From Candidatus Zixiibacteriota bacterium (GTDB lineage Bacteria > Zixibacteria > MSB-5A5 > WJJR01): a DNA stretch of 10,033 bases. The position numbers and the translations under genes were made by a program. This document shows, piece after piece, positions 1 to 6,396 of the stretch (positions are counted from its first letter, which is position 1; the number at the start of each line of letters is the position of its first letter). The stretch is taken from positions 1 to 10,033 of the forward strand of contig WJJR01000293.1 in NCBI GenBank assembly GCA_014729565.1, written 5' to 3'. The notes under the pieces were generated by a model. It worked only from the letters and a program-made list of their open reading frames with translations. It had not been told where the DNA came from and made no database searches.

Positions 1-94
<94 letters not shown>

Positions 95-838
95 TTAGTT
101 AACCGCAACTCCTCCGGATATGTTGCGACGGAGGCTGCGCACGATCTGCGAACGATCGGCGGGATCGTCCGGATCGAGCCACTGGCTGCCGTTGTGGAAC
201 CACTCGCCGGCCTCAAAAACCAGCGACAGATTGTCGCTCATCTCTTCGCTGACCGTGAATTTGCCATCGACGGCGATCTGCGATGTGTAGTCCGTTTCGA
301 ACACAAACGACCGTCCGACCGACCCGTTCCAGACCTTGCCTTCGACCCGCACCGACGATCCCAACAGATCATCGTGGTTGCCCAGGTCGTCGGTGGCGCG
401 TGCTTTTTGGAGCACAAACGTCAATTGCTGGTAGTTGCCGACCGGCACGTTGATGGTCCCGATGTCAAAACCGGTATGGCCGATCTGCGCAATCGCCGGT
501 CCATGGTACCGCACCGACCCATCGGTCATGTCGCGGTCTTCGTCGGCCGCGGTGACGTTGGTGTCAACCACCGACACCGGTGTTTCATGCAGACGGATGG
601 TCCGCAGCATGACCAGTCCCGATTCCACGGTGATCGAGTCCGGACCGCCGGATGGCCGCGAGTTGTATTCAATGTCGACGTCGCCCGGGACGGTCCCATT
701 GGGTGTCTCCAGGTCGAATTCAACCGTCAGGCCAACCGGGACAACCGATATCGGCTCGACCGATGATTCCGTGCCGCAGCCGGTCACGACCAGCGCCAAT
801 GCGGCCACTCCGATCAGTGTGATGATGGTTCTCTTCAT
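95..838 (-). CDS. Outer-membrane lipoprotein, possibly DUF4382-like
   Basis: This is a 247-aa exported lipoprotein, the last gene of the left operon, 56 nt after the protease. The N-terminus has a basic n-region (MKR), a hydrophobic stretch (5-18) and a lipobox V-T-G-C with Cys21 as the lipidated residue. The +2 residue is Gly, not Asp, which is compatible with outer-membrane sorting. The start is supported by a very strong AAGGAGGAGG at 846-855, 7 nt from the ATG. The rest looks like a beta-rich secreted domain. A central segment 'INVPVGNYQQLTF' and a following Val/Phe-rich part recall the DUF4382 pattern of secreted carbohydrate- or surface-associated lipoproteins, but this is a weak memory-based match. 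No catalytic motif is visible. Its role is unknown; co-transcription suggests an envelope partner of the barrel protein or the protease. Confidence 0.85.
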   Translation of the reverse strand: MKRTIITLIGVAALALVVTGCGTESSVEPISVVPVGLTVEFDLETPNGTVPGDVDIEYNSRPSGGPDSITVESGLVMLRTIRLHETPVSVVDTNVTAADEDRDMTDGSVRYHGPAIAQIGHTGFDIGTINVPVGNYQQLTFVLQKARATDDLGNHDDLLGSSVRVEGKVWNGSVGRSFVFETDYTSQIAVDGKFTVSEEMSDNLSLVFEAGEWFHNGSQWLDPDDPADRSQIVRSLRRNISGGVAVN

Positions 839-894
839 GACTGCCCCTCCTCCTTCGTCGCCTCTGCTATGCGGGCGTACTGGTTTCCACTGCG

Positions 895-2589
895 TTATCG
901 AACTAAGACCATTTTGTGCGAACTTTGCGAATAGCCGGTCGTCAAGCGGGCGAAGTACACGCCCGATGCAACGGTGCGCCCCCGATCATCGCGCCCGTCC
1001 CATTCGGCGGAAAAAGCGCCGGCATCGCTGTTTGTGCTGACAATGCTGCGAACATGACGGCCGAGAACGTCGTACACGTCGAGACTTACCTGGCCGGGAC
1101 GATCCAGCGTGTAACTGATGCGCGTCGTCGGATTGAACGGGTTCGGATGATTGATGACATTCTGATCCGGTACCGCGGTTGTCCAATCCCAGCCGTCGCG
1201 AACACTCGTCTCGAGACTGACGGCGAAGTCAGCGGTCATTGTGTCCGCCGACGGTGAAATGTCGGTGATTGTCACGAATGTCTGGCTGCCGGTATAGGCA
1301 TCAGACGATGGTGTCGTGGCCGCCGAAAAGAACGTCTGGTTGGTGCTGCCCGGATAGGGATCGCCCGAGTCGCCGTAGTCGATATTCTTCTCCAATTCCC
1401 ATAGCCCGTCGGCCTGCTCGAGAGCCACCCAAAAGTTTCCGTTCGATGTGTGCCCCGGGTACCATTCCTTCGTGTTGTTGGTCTTGGTATCATCGCAATG
1501 CCAGATCAGAAGACCCGAACTCGGCAACGCTCCATCGAAACCGGTTTTCTGACGATTCTCGATGAGGAAATACTCACTACCGCCGGCACCCTCTTCCCAC
1601 AACCGGAAAATGGTTGGAGAGTTCTCGACTGCCGGAATGTCGACCTGCGACATGCCACTCGATACCACCGTGGGCGTTACGAAGCCGAGTTCTGTGCGGC
1701 ACCAGGCATCGAAGTGAGCCGGTGATGCTCCCAGCGAACCGTTCCAGGAGCCGTTGGCCATCAAAGACCAGCGACCGATACCGCGTGAACTGCCGTCGGT
1801 GTCGTACAAATCGGGAAGTCCGAAGACATGACCGATTTCGTGGCAGTAAACGCCGATTGTGATATCACCCGGTGACAGCCAATACTCCGGTTGAATGCTG
1901 AAATCGCTGATCCACACACCGTCGCGCAGATCCGGCGAGATGCCCCATTTGTGCGACCAGATATCGGTGACGTCGCCACTCAGTTCCGCACCGGTCCCCG
2001 TGTGGACGACGATCAAACCGTCCATGTAACCATTGAGATCGTTGTCGTAGTCGGAGAAGTCGACGACCGGATCGATCAACCCAATCAGGTCCTCGACCAG
2101 CTTCTGAGTGTTTTGCGGATAGCTCCCGAATCCGTACGCGCTGTCGACGTAGTAGGCGTATGTCTCCGGTGCGGTCTGCCAGCCGATTGCCGATGGCAGA
2201 TCGACGGAGACGATGTGAAAGTTCCCGTAGGATACTTCTTCGTAGTAAGTTCGAACCGACGTCCCCGATGATGCGAACACGAGATCATCGAGATCAGTGG
2301 CGGGCACCGACGAGGCTTGATCGGAAAACTCGACACAGACAACGAGCATATTGAAGTCGCCTGAGAGCTGAGTACCGGCGGCCAGCCCCGGACCCTTACG
2401 GTTGATTCCGCGTTCGGCGAATGCAGCGAGGTATTCATTGTAGACCTCGGCACCAGCCGCCAGCGCCGGAGACGTCTTCCTGATGTCCGGATGCGCCGAG
2501 CAGGCGTCGGCGTCGAACAACCGGCCGGAGAGGCCGATCAGCAGTACGCCGAGAATGATTCCCACAACGTTGAGGTATCCGTTTCGCAT
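895..2589 (-). CDS. Secreted M6-family metalloprotease with FlgD-like/type IX-style C-terminal tail
   Basis: This is a predicted secreted zinc endopeptidase of the immune inhibitor A (MEROPS M6) family, 564 aa from the chosen ATG. Residues ~5-30 form a signal peptide. Residues 180-190 are an Asp/Asn-rich loop ending N-G-Y-M-D, typical just ahead of the M6 catalytic core. H250-E-I-G-H254-V-F-G-L-P-D260 is the HExxHxxGxxD zinc site, with Glu251 as catalytic base, followed by a plausible Met-turn (Met277 in SLMANG). Residues ~480-564 start with N-H-P-N-P-F-N-P-T-T and end in a V-Y-F-A-R-L...K-M-V-L-V-R beta-sandwich. This is the FlgD Ig-like/Por_Secre_tail type of domain that targets proteins to type IX secretion or the cell surface in related phyla. 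A longer reading to 2664 adds 25 residues that overlap the upstream gene. The shorter start is preferred because it has AAGGAG 9 nt upstream and an immediate signal peptide. Confidence 0.93.
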   Translation of the reverse strand: MRNGYLNVVGIILGVLLIGLSGRLFDADACSAHPDIRKTSPALAAGAEVYNEYLAAFAERGINRKGPGLAAGTQLSGDFNMLVVCVEFSDQASSVPATDLDDLVFASSGTSVRTYYEEVSYGNFHIVSVDLPSAIGWQTAPETYAYYVDSAYGFGSYPQNTQKLVEDLIGLIDPVVDFSDYDNDLNGYMDGLIVVHTGTGAELSGDVTDIWSHKWGISPDLRDGVWISDFSIQPEYWLSPGDITIGVYCHEIGHVFGLPDLYDTDGSSRGIGRWSLMANGSWNGSLGASPAHFDAWCRTELGFVTPTVVSSGMSQVDIPAVENSPTIFRLWEEGAGGSEYFLIENRQKTGFDGALPSSGLLIWHCDDTKTNNTKEWYPGHTSNGNFWVALEQADGLWELEKNIDYGDSGDPYPGSTNQTFFSAATTPSSDAYTGSQTFVTITDISPSADTMTADFAVSLETSVRDGWDWTTAVPDQNVINHPNPFNPTTRISYTLDRPGQVSLDVYDVLGRHVRSIVSTNSDAGAFSAEWDGRDDRGRTVASGVYFARLTTGYSQSSHKMVLVR

Positions 2590-2598
2590 CGGTATCAA

Positions 2599-2604
2599 CT
2601 CCTT
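2599..2604 (-). promoter_or_regulatory. Ribosome binding site that fixes the protease start
   Basis: AAGGAG on the minus strand lies 9 nt before the ATG at 2589. The upstream gene stops at 2607, so this site fills the 17-nt gap between the two genes. It selects the 564-aa form over the open frame extending to 2664. Confidence 0.8.
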
Positions 2605-2606
2605 GA

Positions 2607-3875
2607 TCAAAGTGTGAGATCCAGTGCCATGGCCGCCGTGAGGCCGCGGCCGTGTCCAAGCCAAAAACCGCGATCAATTCGAAAGCCGACGTTCAATTCG
2701 GTGCGCCAAAATCGCAATCCACCTCCCCAGCCAAACGCTGGTCCGGAGACACCACCGATGGCGGCGCCCAGACGGACCGGCAGGAAGGAGAGCAGGTCGT
2801 GCTCGACGCCTGCTGAAAGCACAGGTGTAGTTGAGTACGACAGGCGATCCTCAGTATCGATCGAGATGGCGGTACCGAAACGCCAGCGCGGGGTGCTGTG
2901 ACCGATACTTACGCGCATGCGAGCGGGCAGGCCACGACGGAACCCGTCGAGCGTTTCTCGTATCTCATTGGCGACCCAGAGTGAATCCTCAAAGTTGTCG
3001 ACGGTGAGATCGTCGAATTGAAGATAGTAGCGCGTGACTTCGGCGTTGTGTGACCACTGAACTGTGTGAATCACATTCTCGACCGACAGACCGGCGGTCC
3101 AGCGGGATCCGAGATCAACCGCCATCCCCAAATCCACGCCGACTCCGCTGCCACCTTCAGCACTGTACACGTCGCCGGTAGCCGAGCCGGCAAGACCGGT
3201 GTGTGACGTTCGCAGGTCGGCACGCGCCTCCTCGGCGCGTCCATAGTAGAGTCCTCGAACATAGGCGACACTGGCGCCGGCGAAGACGGGGCGCCCAAAG
3301 AGACGGCCGACAGGCAAGCCGTAAGCAACTCGCAGATTCCACGTGGCCAATCCCTCGGCATCGGAATCATCAAATGTCCAGTCCGGTTGCTCGGCATTTC
3401 CAAAAAAGATCAGTTCGACAGCGTCGCGGTCGAGTCGTCCGCCACCCGTTGCCGAGCCATCAACGCGCACACTGAGGCGGCCACGACGAATCGCCATGGC
3501 GGTGGCGCCCGCATCAGCCGTCATCTGCATGCCCGCTACGGGAATGCGGCTGAGGATGTCGTTCTTGTCGTTGTCGCTGAGTGTGGCGCCATTGTATTTG
3601 CGGTAATCATCCCATCCCAATCCGTTGCTGGCCACTCCGGCACCGACGCCGACGAGGCGCAATTGGGTGCCGTGTGACGGTGTGACACCGAGAAACGCCG
3701 GATTCGTAAAGGCTGCTTCCAGTCCATGACCGAACGCGCGTGATGCGCCGGTGGTGGCGACCATCTGCGGCGTCCAACCGGCCAGTGCCTGAGGCGACAG
3801 CGTGACCACCATGCCAAACAGGGCGACGCCGAGGACGATACGACGAGTGGCGGCAGACGTGTGTGAGCGCATCAT
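2607..3875 (-). CDS. Outer-membrane beta-barrel protein, DUF5723-like
   Basis: This 422-aa protein has a classical signal peptide: M-M-R-S-H-T, Arg11-Arg12, a hydrophobic core 13-26, and probable cleavage after Ala32 in Q-A-L-A. The mature part has alternating beta-strand character with many Gly and aromatic residues. Its features recall DUF5723/FadL-like barrel proteins of FCB-group bacteria: an N-terminal 'A-F-T-N-P-A-F' motif, an 'I-L-S-R-I-P' segment, 'V-E-L-I-F-F-G-N', and a late 'Y-V-R-G-L-Y-Y' strand. The family function is not established; transport or secretion-partner roles are possible. An upstream in-frame ATG at 3938 is rejected because it lies inside the preceding gene and lacks a signal peptide. 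Two adjacent ATGs (3875 and 3872) are both possible starts. The first overlaps the preceding TGA as ATGA, pointing to translational coupling. Confidence 0.85.
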   Translation of the reverse strand: MMRSHTSAATRRIVLGVALFGMVVTLSPQALAGWTPQMVATTGASRAFGHGLEAAFTNPAFLGVTPSHGTQLRLVGVGAGVASNGLGWDDYRKYNGATLSDNDKNDILSRIPVAGMQMTADAGATAMAIRRGRLSVRVDGSATGGGRLDRDAVELIFFGNAEQPDWTFDDSDAEGLATWNLRVAYGLPVGRLFGRPVFAGASVAYVRGLYYGRAEEARADLRTSHTGLAGSATGDVYSAEGGSGVGVDLGMAVDLGSRWTAGLSVENVIHTVQWSHNAEVTRYYLQFDDLTVDNFEDSLWVANEIRETLDGFRRGLPARMRVSIGHSTPRWRFGTAISIDTEDRLSYSTTPVLSAGVEHDLLSFLPVRLGAAIGGVSGPAFGWGGGLRFWRTELNVGFRIDRGFWLGHGRGLTAAMALDLTL

Positions 3876-5893
3876 CGGAGGTCCTCCGCATTGTCGCGGT
3901 CTCCCAGGCGGGTGCTGAGCACCGCCGTGGCGGTCCAATTGACATAGTCCGATACCGCGATTCGTGCCGGGACTCCGTCACCGGGCCCGTTCAGAACGAG
4001 ACGTTCGCTGACCCAGATCGAATCGCGCTCGAACAGCGCGACATCGTTCTTGTCAAGGATGAAAGTGAGCTGCGATTCTGTTGCCGCGACGGCGTCTCCG
4101 TTTCCGTTGGTGCTCGCCGGAGCGACTTGCGACGGCCCCAGGACCAGTTCCGGGTTGGTCGCCAGCGTTAGTGAATCCGACGCAATCGAAATGAGAATCT
4201 CACCGCCCAGGGGAAGGTGATTGGCGACGTCGACGGTGATTTCACCGCCGAGAAAGCGGTCGTCCAAATTGTCGTCTTCGTCTTCCGTCAACTCGATCGG
4301 TTCAGGGTCGCTGTCCACCGTCGCTGATTCGAGCAGAAGGTGGGCCGGCGCATCGAACACCACACGGGCCACCATGTAGTCCTCGCTGCTGACCGACGCC
4401 GCAGTTGTTCCATCACCGTAGGTGACATCGCCGGTGACGACCAACTCCTGCGGGAGCGGATTGAGCAATGCAGCCACCGATCCAATGTCGATTGACGACA
4501 CTGAAGCAGCAAATTCGTCGGCCGCATCGACAACACCGTTGAATGCAATCCCCTCGCCACCCGGAACGTCCACGCGTCCCGATACCGTGGCGGGCCAGGG
4601 GAGGGACGAGGTGATTTCGATGCGTGCGGTGCCCTCGGCCAGGCCAATCGATTCGAGTCCGTTGGGCCACTCGAGATCGGTGGTCAACTCCGGAATGTTC
4701 TGTGTCGTCGGCGCGAGCGCCAGTGTTCCCGAAGACAGCACGATGTCATCAAAGCGCGCTTCGACGGCCAGTCCGGTTTCCGTGTCGATGTCAACCACGC
4801 TACCGGCCGATCCCGGTGATGACACCGTCGCATCGAACACAACGCGTGACTGGTGTGCATTGAGATCAGCGGCGTAGCCGTCGAGTGAAAACGTCTGAAC
4901 GTCGTTGGAATGCGCCGGTATTGATACTTGGCCACCGAGAGAACCGGCGCCGTTGGCTATATCATCTGTATGCCAGTTGACGGTCAAGGGTACGGGTGAG
5001 TTGTTCTGCCAATGGACGGACAACTCACCAGCCGTAAATTCCGCCTCGTGAATGTTGTGCTCGGATGAAATCGCAAAGGAGTCGCGCGACGCGTAGTCGA
5101 ACGCTGACACGGCCCCGCTACCGGAACTGATCTGAATCCCGTCCGGGAGTTCCGCAATGACAGTTACCGATTTGTCGGCGGCCGTCAGTACCGTACCGCC
5201 AAGTGTGTAGAAGGCCAGTTCGAGATCCCATTGCGAGCCGATGGTCCCCGGCGGAAGAGCAGCATTCGTCGACGCCGTCGATCCCGTTGGGATAGGACCA
5301 CCGACCGGTACCGTAGCAAAGGCGTCGGACGCTTCTCCGTTGAACAAGGAGACGGCGACAGAATCGAGGGTCAGTCCAAGATCATTAATGACGGTAACCG
5401 CGAGGGCTCCCTCGACGACCTCTGCGGTTTGGAAGTCGGCGACTTCCGGGAGCGACTGCCGCGTTTCGCCGGAGAAGGCCGCGATCAATCCTAACGGCCC
5501 CTGATACAGTTCCTCAAGCGCCAGCGTTCGCGATGTTGTTGCGTTGGTCGCCAGTCGGATACCATCCAGCGGCACATCGGCATTGGTTGAGAGCGGCGCG
5601 ACGCTGAGATTGTCCTCGACGAAGACGCTGTCGAGGACGCGGTCAATGTGGAACGTCACGCCCGCATCTTCCGACCACTGCAATTCGTCCACGTCGATGT
5701 GCTCGACGATGTAAGGGACGTCCATTGCGCGATTGGCCAGCGGCACCCGAAATTCAGCCGACCACGTCGGCGCCTTGGGGCTCTCCAAACCGCAACCGGC
5801 ACTGATCATCAACGCGATGAACCCGATGGCAATCAGCCGAGACGGCAGATTTCCAATCGTACTCGTTGTGTTTAATGGACAGTGCGCGTGCAT
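3872..5893 (-). CDS. Large lipoprotein with four ~130-residue tandem repeats
   Basis: This is the first gene of the left operon, 673 aa. It has a lipoprotein signal (hydrophobic 20-31, lipobox I-S-A-G-C, lipid Cys34, +2 Gly). After an N-terminal domain (~35-155, 'P-T-W-S-A-E-F-R-V-P-L') come four related beta-rich units. Each begins with a pattern like G-x-[LIA]-x-V-x-x-x-[NS]-x-[LS]-P-x. The Gly of this pattern sits near residues 162, 289, 421 and 550, a period of 127-132. Each opening resembles the start of LEA2-type beta-sandwiches ('V-A-N-H-L-P-L', 'I-T-S-S-L-P-W-P'). A very acidic stretch (E-D-E-D-D-N-L-D-D) lies near 531-545. I do not recognise the family. It may be a surface or periplasmic scaffold for the barrel protein whose start overlaps its stop. 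The start has no AGGAGG, only a run of seven G just upstream. Confidence 0.85.
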   Translation of the reverse strand: MHAHCPLNTTSTIGNLPSRLIAIGFIALMISAGCGLESPKAPTWSAEFRVPLANRAMDVPYIVEHIDVDELQWSEDAGVTFHIDRVLDSVFVEDNLSVAPLSTNADVPLDGIRLATNATTSRTLALEELYQGPLGLIAAFSGETRQSLPEVADFQTAEVVEGALAVTVINDLGLTLDSVAVSLFNGEASDAFATVPVGGPIPTGSTASTNAALPPGTIGSQWDLELAFYTLGGTVLTAADKSVTVIAELPDGIQISSGSGAVSAFDYASRDSFAISSEHNIHEAEFTAGELSVHWQNNSPVPLTVNWHTDDIANGAGSLGGQVSIPAHSNDVQTFSLDGYAADLNAHQSRVVFDATVSSPGSAGSVVDIDTETGLAVEARFDDIVLSSGTLALAPTTQNIPELTTDLEWPNGLESIGLAEGTARIEITSSLPWPATVSGRVDVPGGEGIAFNGVVDAADEFAASVSSIDIGSVAALLNPLPQELVVTGDVTYGDGTTAASVSSEDYMVARVVFDAPAHLLLESATVDSDPEPIELTEDEDDNLDDRFLGGEITVDVANHLPLGGEILISIASDSLTLATNPELVLGPSQVAPASTNGNGDAVAATESQLTFILDKNDVALFERDSIWVSERLVLNGPGDGVPARIAVSDYVNWTATAVLSTRLGDRDNAEDLR
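3876..3888 (-). promoter_or_regulatory. Self-complementary Shine-Dalgarno hairpin at the lipoprotein/barrel junction
   Basis: The minus strand reads CGGAGGACCTCCG immediately before the ATG. GGAGG (3883-3887) is a strong ribosome binding site 7 nt from the first ATG and 10 nt from the second. The same bases can fold as CGGAG-GAC-CTCCG, hiding the site. Ribosomes finishing the upstream gene would melt this stem, so barrel translation may depend on lipoprotein translation. The pairing is visible in the sequence; the regulatory effect is inferred. Confidence 0.55.
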
Positions 5894-5895
5894 GG

Positions 5896-5902
5896 CCCCC
5901 CC
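5896..5902 (-). promoter_or_regulatory. G7 tract in the Shine-Dalgarno position of the large lipoprotein gene
   Basis: The minus strand reads TTGGGGGGGCC before the ATG. There is no AGGAGG-type site, so this G7 run, 2 nt from the start codon, is the only candidate for 16S rRNA pairing. It would pair poorly and is unusually close. Homopolymer length change here would alter spacing. Sites of the neighbouring genes are by contrast canonical. Confidence 0.35.
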
Positions 5903-5909
5903 AAGGCAC

Positions 5910-5923
5910 GTTTGTTGGCAAAC
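5910..5923. repeat. Inverted repeat GTTTG-N4-CAAAC in the left-operon leader
   Basis: Two perfect 5-bp arms flank TTGG. It starts about 5 nt after the predicted sigma-54 transcription start (~5928) and ends 16 nt before the ATG of the large lipoprotein gene. It could be a leader hairpin or an operator. No function can be assigned. Confidence 0.45.
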
Positions 5924-5938
5924 TTCGCCGTCACTTGG

Positions 5939-5955
5939 TGCAAGGGAGATGCCAA
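5939..5955 (-). promoter_or_regulatory. Sigma-54 (-24/-12) promoter for the left envelope operon
   Basis: On the minus strand the sequence is TTGGCATC-TCCC-TTGCA. Against the RpoN consensus TGGCACG-N4-TTGCA it matches 10 of 12 defined positions. The invariant GG (5952-5953) and GC (5940-5941) are exactly 10 bp apart. The predicted start is ~5928, giving a short leader of about 35 nt before the ATG at 5893. The element matches were read directly; promoter activity is inferred. Confidence 0.65.
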
Positions 5956-5993
5956 CTGTGCCTTCGAGGGGCTCGCGCGCAACCGTAAGCCAC

Positions 5994-6022
5994 TTAATAA
6001 CAGTATTTTACTGACATGTCAA
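5994..6022 (-). promoter_or_regulatory. Sigma-70-type promoter for the left operon, with overlapping palindrome
   Basis: On the minus strand there is a perfect -35 TTGACA (6017-6022), a 17-bp spacer, and a -10 TATTAA (5994-5999, 4 of 6 matches). The predicted start is ~5987, giving a leader of about 94 nt. A perfect 10-bp palindrome TGACATGTCA (6012-6021) overlaps the -35 element and could be an operator. This would be a second promoter, upstream of the sigma-54 one, driving the same genes. Confidence 0.5.
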
Positions 6023-6032
6023 AGGCCAGTGC

Positions 6033-6050
6033 GAACCGTCTCCGTGGTTC
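6033..6050. promoter_or_regulatory. Candidate activator-binding dyad GAACC-N8-GGTTC
   Basis: This perfect 5-bp inverted repeat spans 18 bp with its centre at 6041.5. That is about 113 bp upstream of the left sigma-54 start (~5928) and 137 bp upstream of the right one (~6179). Both distances fall in the usual range for upstream activating sequences of sigma-54 activators. A second 18-bp dyad of the same geometry but different arms, TATGG-N8-CCATA, lies at 6067-6084. Short dyads arise often by chance, so confidence is limited. Confidence 0.35.
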
Positions 6051-6131
6051 CGATGAGCCCGATGGATATGGTCTTGCTCCCATACTCAGGGTTCCAATCA
6101 CCGATACCGGGGAGAGGTCAGAATTGATCTA

Positions 6132-6143
6132 ATCGGGCCCGAT
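6132..6143. promoter_or_regulatory. Perfect 12-bp palindrome ATCGGGCCCGAT beside the right sigma-54 promoter
   Basis: It ends 9 bp before the -24 element and is centred near -41.5 of the right start. A wider TGATC (6125-6129) and GATCA (6141-6145) pair surrounds and partly overlaps it. It lies upstream of the predicted start, so it would act as a DNA site, not as an RNA hairpin in that transcript. It may be a site for a repressor or a second regulator. Confidence 0.4.
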
Positions 6144-6152
6144 CAGCCCGTG

Positions 6153-6168
6153 TGGCGCGCGAGTTGCT
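6153..6168 (+). promoter_or_regulatory. Sigma-54 (-24/-12) promoter for the small exported protein and regulator
   Basis: The sequence is TGGCGCG-CGAG-TTGCT. It matches 11 of 12 defined positions of the RpoN consensus, the only change being A to G in the -24 box. GG (6154-6155) and GC (6166-6167) are exactly 10 bp apart. The predicted start is ~6179, leaving a leader of about 218 nt before the ATG at 6397. The downstream operon encodes a sigma-54 activator, so autoactivation is plausible. Confidence 0.7.
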
Positions 6169-6171
6169 TGG

Positions 6172-6184
6172 CGCAAACTTTGCG
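6172..6184. repeat. Palindrome CGCAAA-C-TTTGCG over the predicted right start site
   Basis: Six perfect base pairs flank a central C at 6178. The palindrome covers about -7 to +6 of the predicted sigma-54 transcript. A protein bound here would block initiation. Its CAAACTT core also occurs at 5919-5925 and 6221-6227. Confidence 0.4.
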
Positions 6185-6396
6185 ACGCAGAACCGAGCGT
6201 TTTTCGGCCAAAGCGCTTGACAAACTTCATGATAGCGCGTAATTGCTTATGAAGACAATGCGGTGCCAGTCAGGGCGCTCCGTGAAACCGACGATGGTCT
6301 TCTGTTAGAAAATCCTCATTAGTAGCGGAACAGACTGGCTCCGATTTCACTTCTTTGATTATGTGAAGAAGAGGGTGCTTTAAGGAGGCACGCGGT
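6185..6396 (+). other. Long 5' leader of the right operon with two possible hairpins
   Basis: No gene is seen here. CTTCATGA (6225-6232) can pair with TTATGAAG (6247-6254), with one G-U pair and a 14-nt loop. CTTCTT (6350-6355) can pair with AAGAAG (6366-6371), ending 10 nt before the ribosome binding site AAGGAGG (6382-6388). A perfect TTGACA at 6217-6222 has no good -10 at 16-18 bp, so a second promoter is doubtful. I looked for signatures of cobalamin, c-di-GMP-I and SAM riboswitches and recognised none. Confidence 0.3.

Noticed and set aside
921..930. AACTTTGCGA shared with the right promoter region (6176-6185)
   Set aside because: Here it is part of the protease C-terminal coding sequence, so the match is probably chance.
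194..1040. Overlapping plus-strand open frames of 190 and 201 aa
   Set aside because: They run antisense to the lipoprotein and protease genes, which have signal peptides, lipobox, strong ribosome sites and family motifs. The plus frames have an Arg/Pro-rich shadow composition.
2590..2664. N-terminal extension of the protease to the ATG at 2664
   Set aside because: It adds a non-signal Arg/Gly/His-rich stretch, overlaps the upstream gene and ignores the AAGGAG at 2599-2604.
3876..3938. N-terminal extension of the barrel protein to the ATG at 3938
   Set aside because: It lies inside the upstream gene and would bury the signal peptide behind a Pro/Arg-rich segment.
6217..6246. Sigma-70 promoter on plus from the perfect TTGACA at 6217
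   Set aside because: The hexamers at 16-18 bp spacing (GTAATT, TAATTG, AATTGC) match TATAAT poorly.
6255..6345. Riboswitch in the right leader
   Set aside because: GC-rich pieces first suggested an aptamer, but no conserved cobalamin, c-di-GMP-I or SAM core could be placed.
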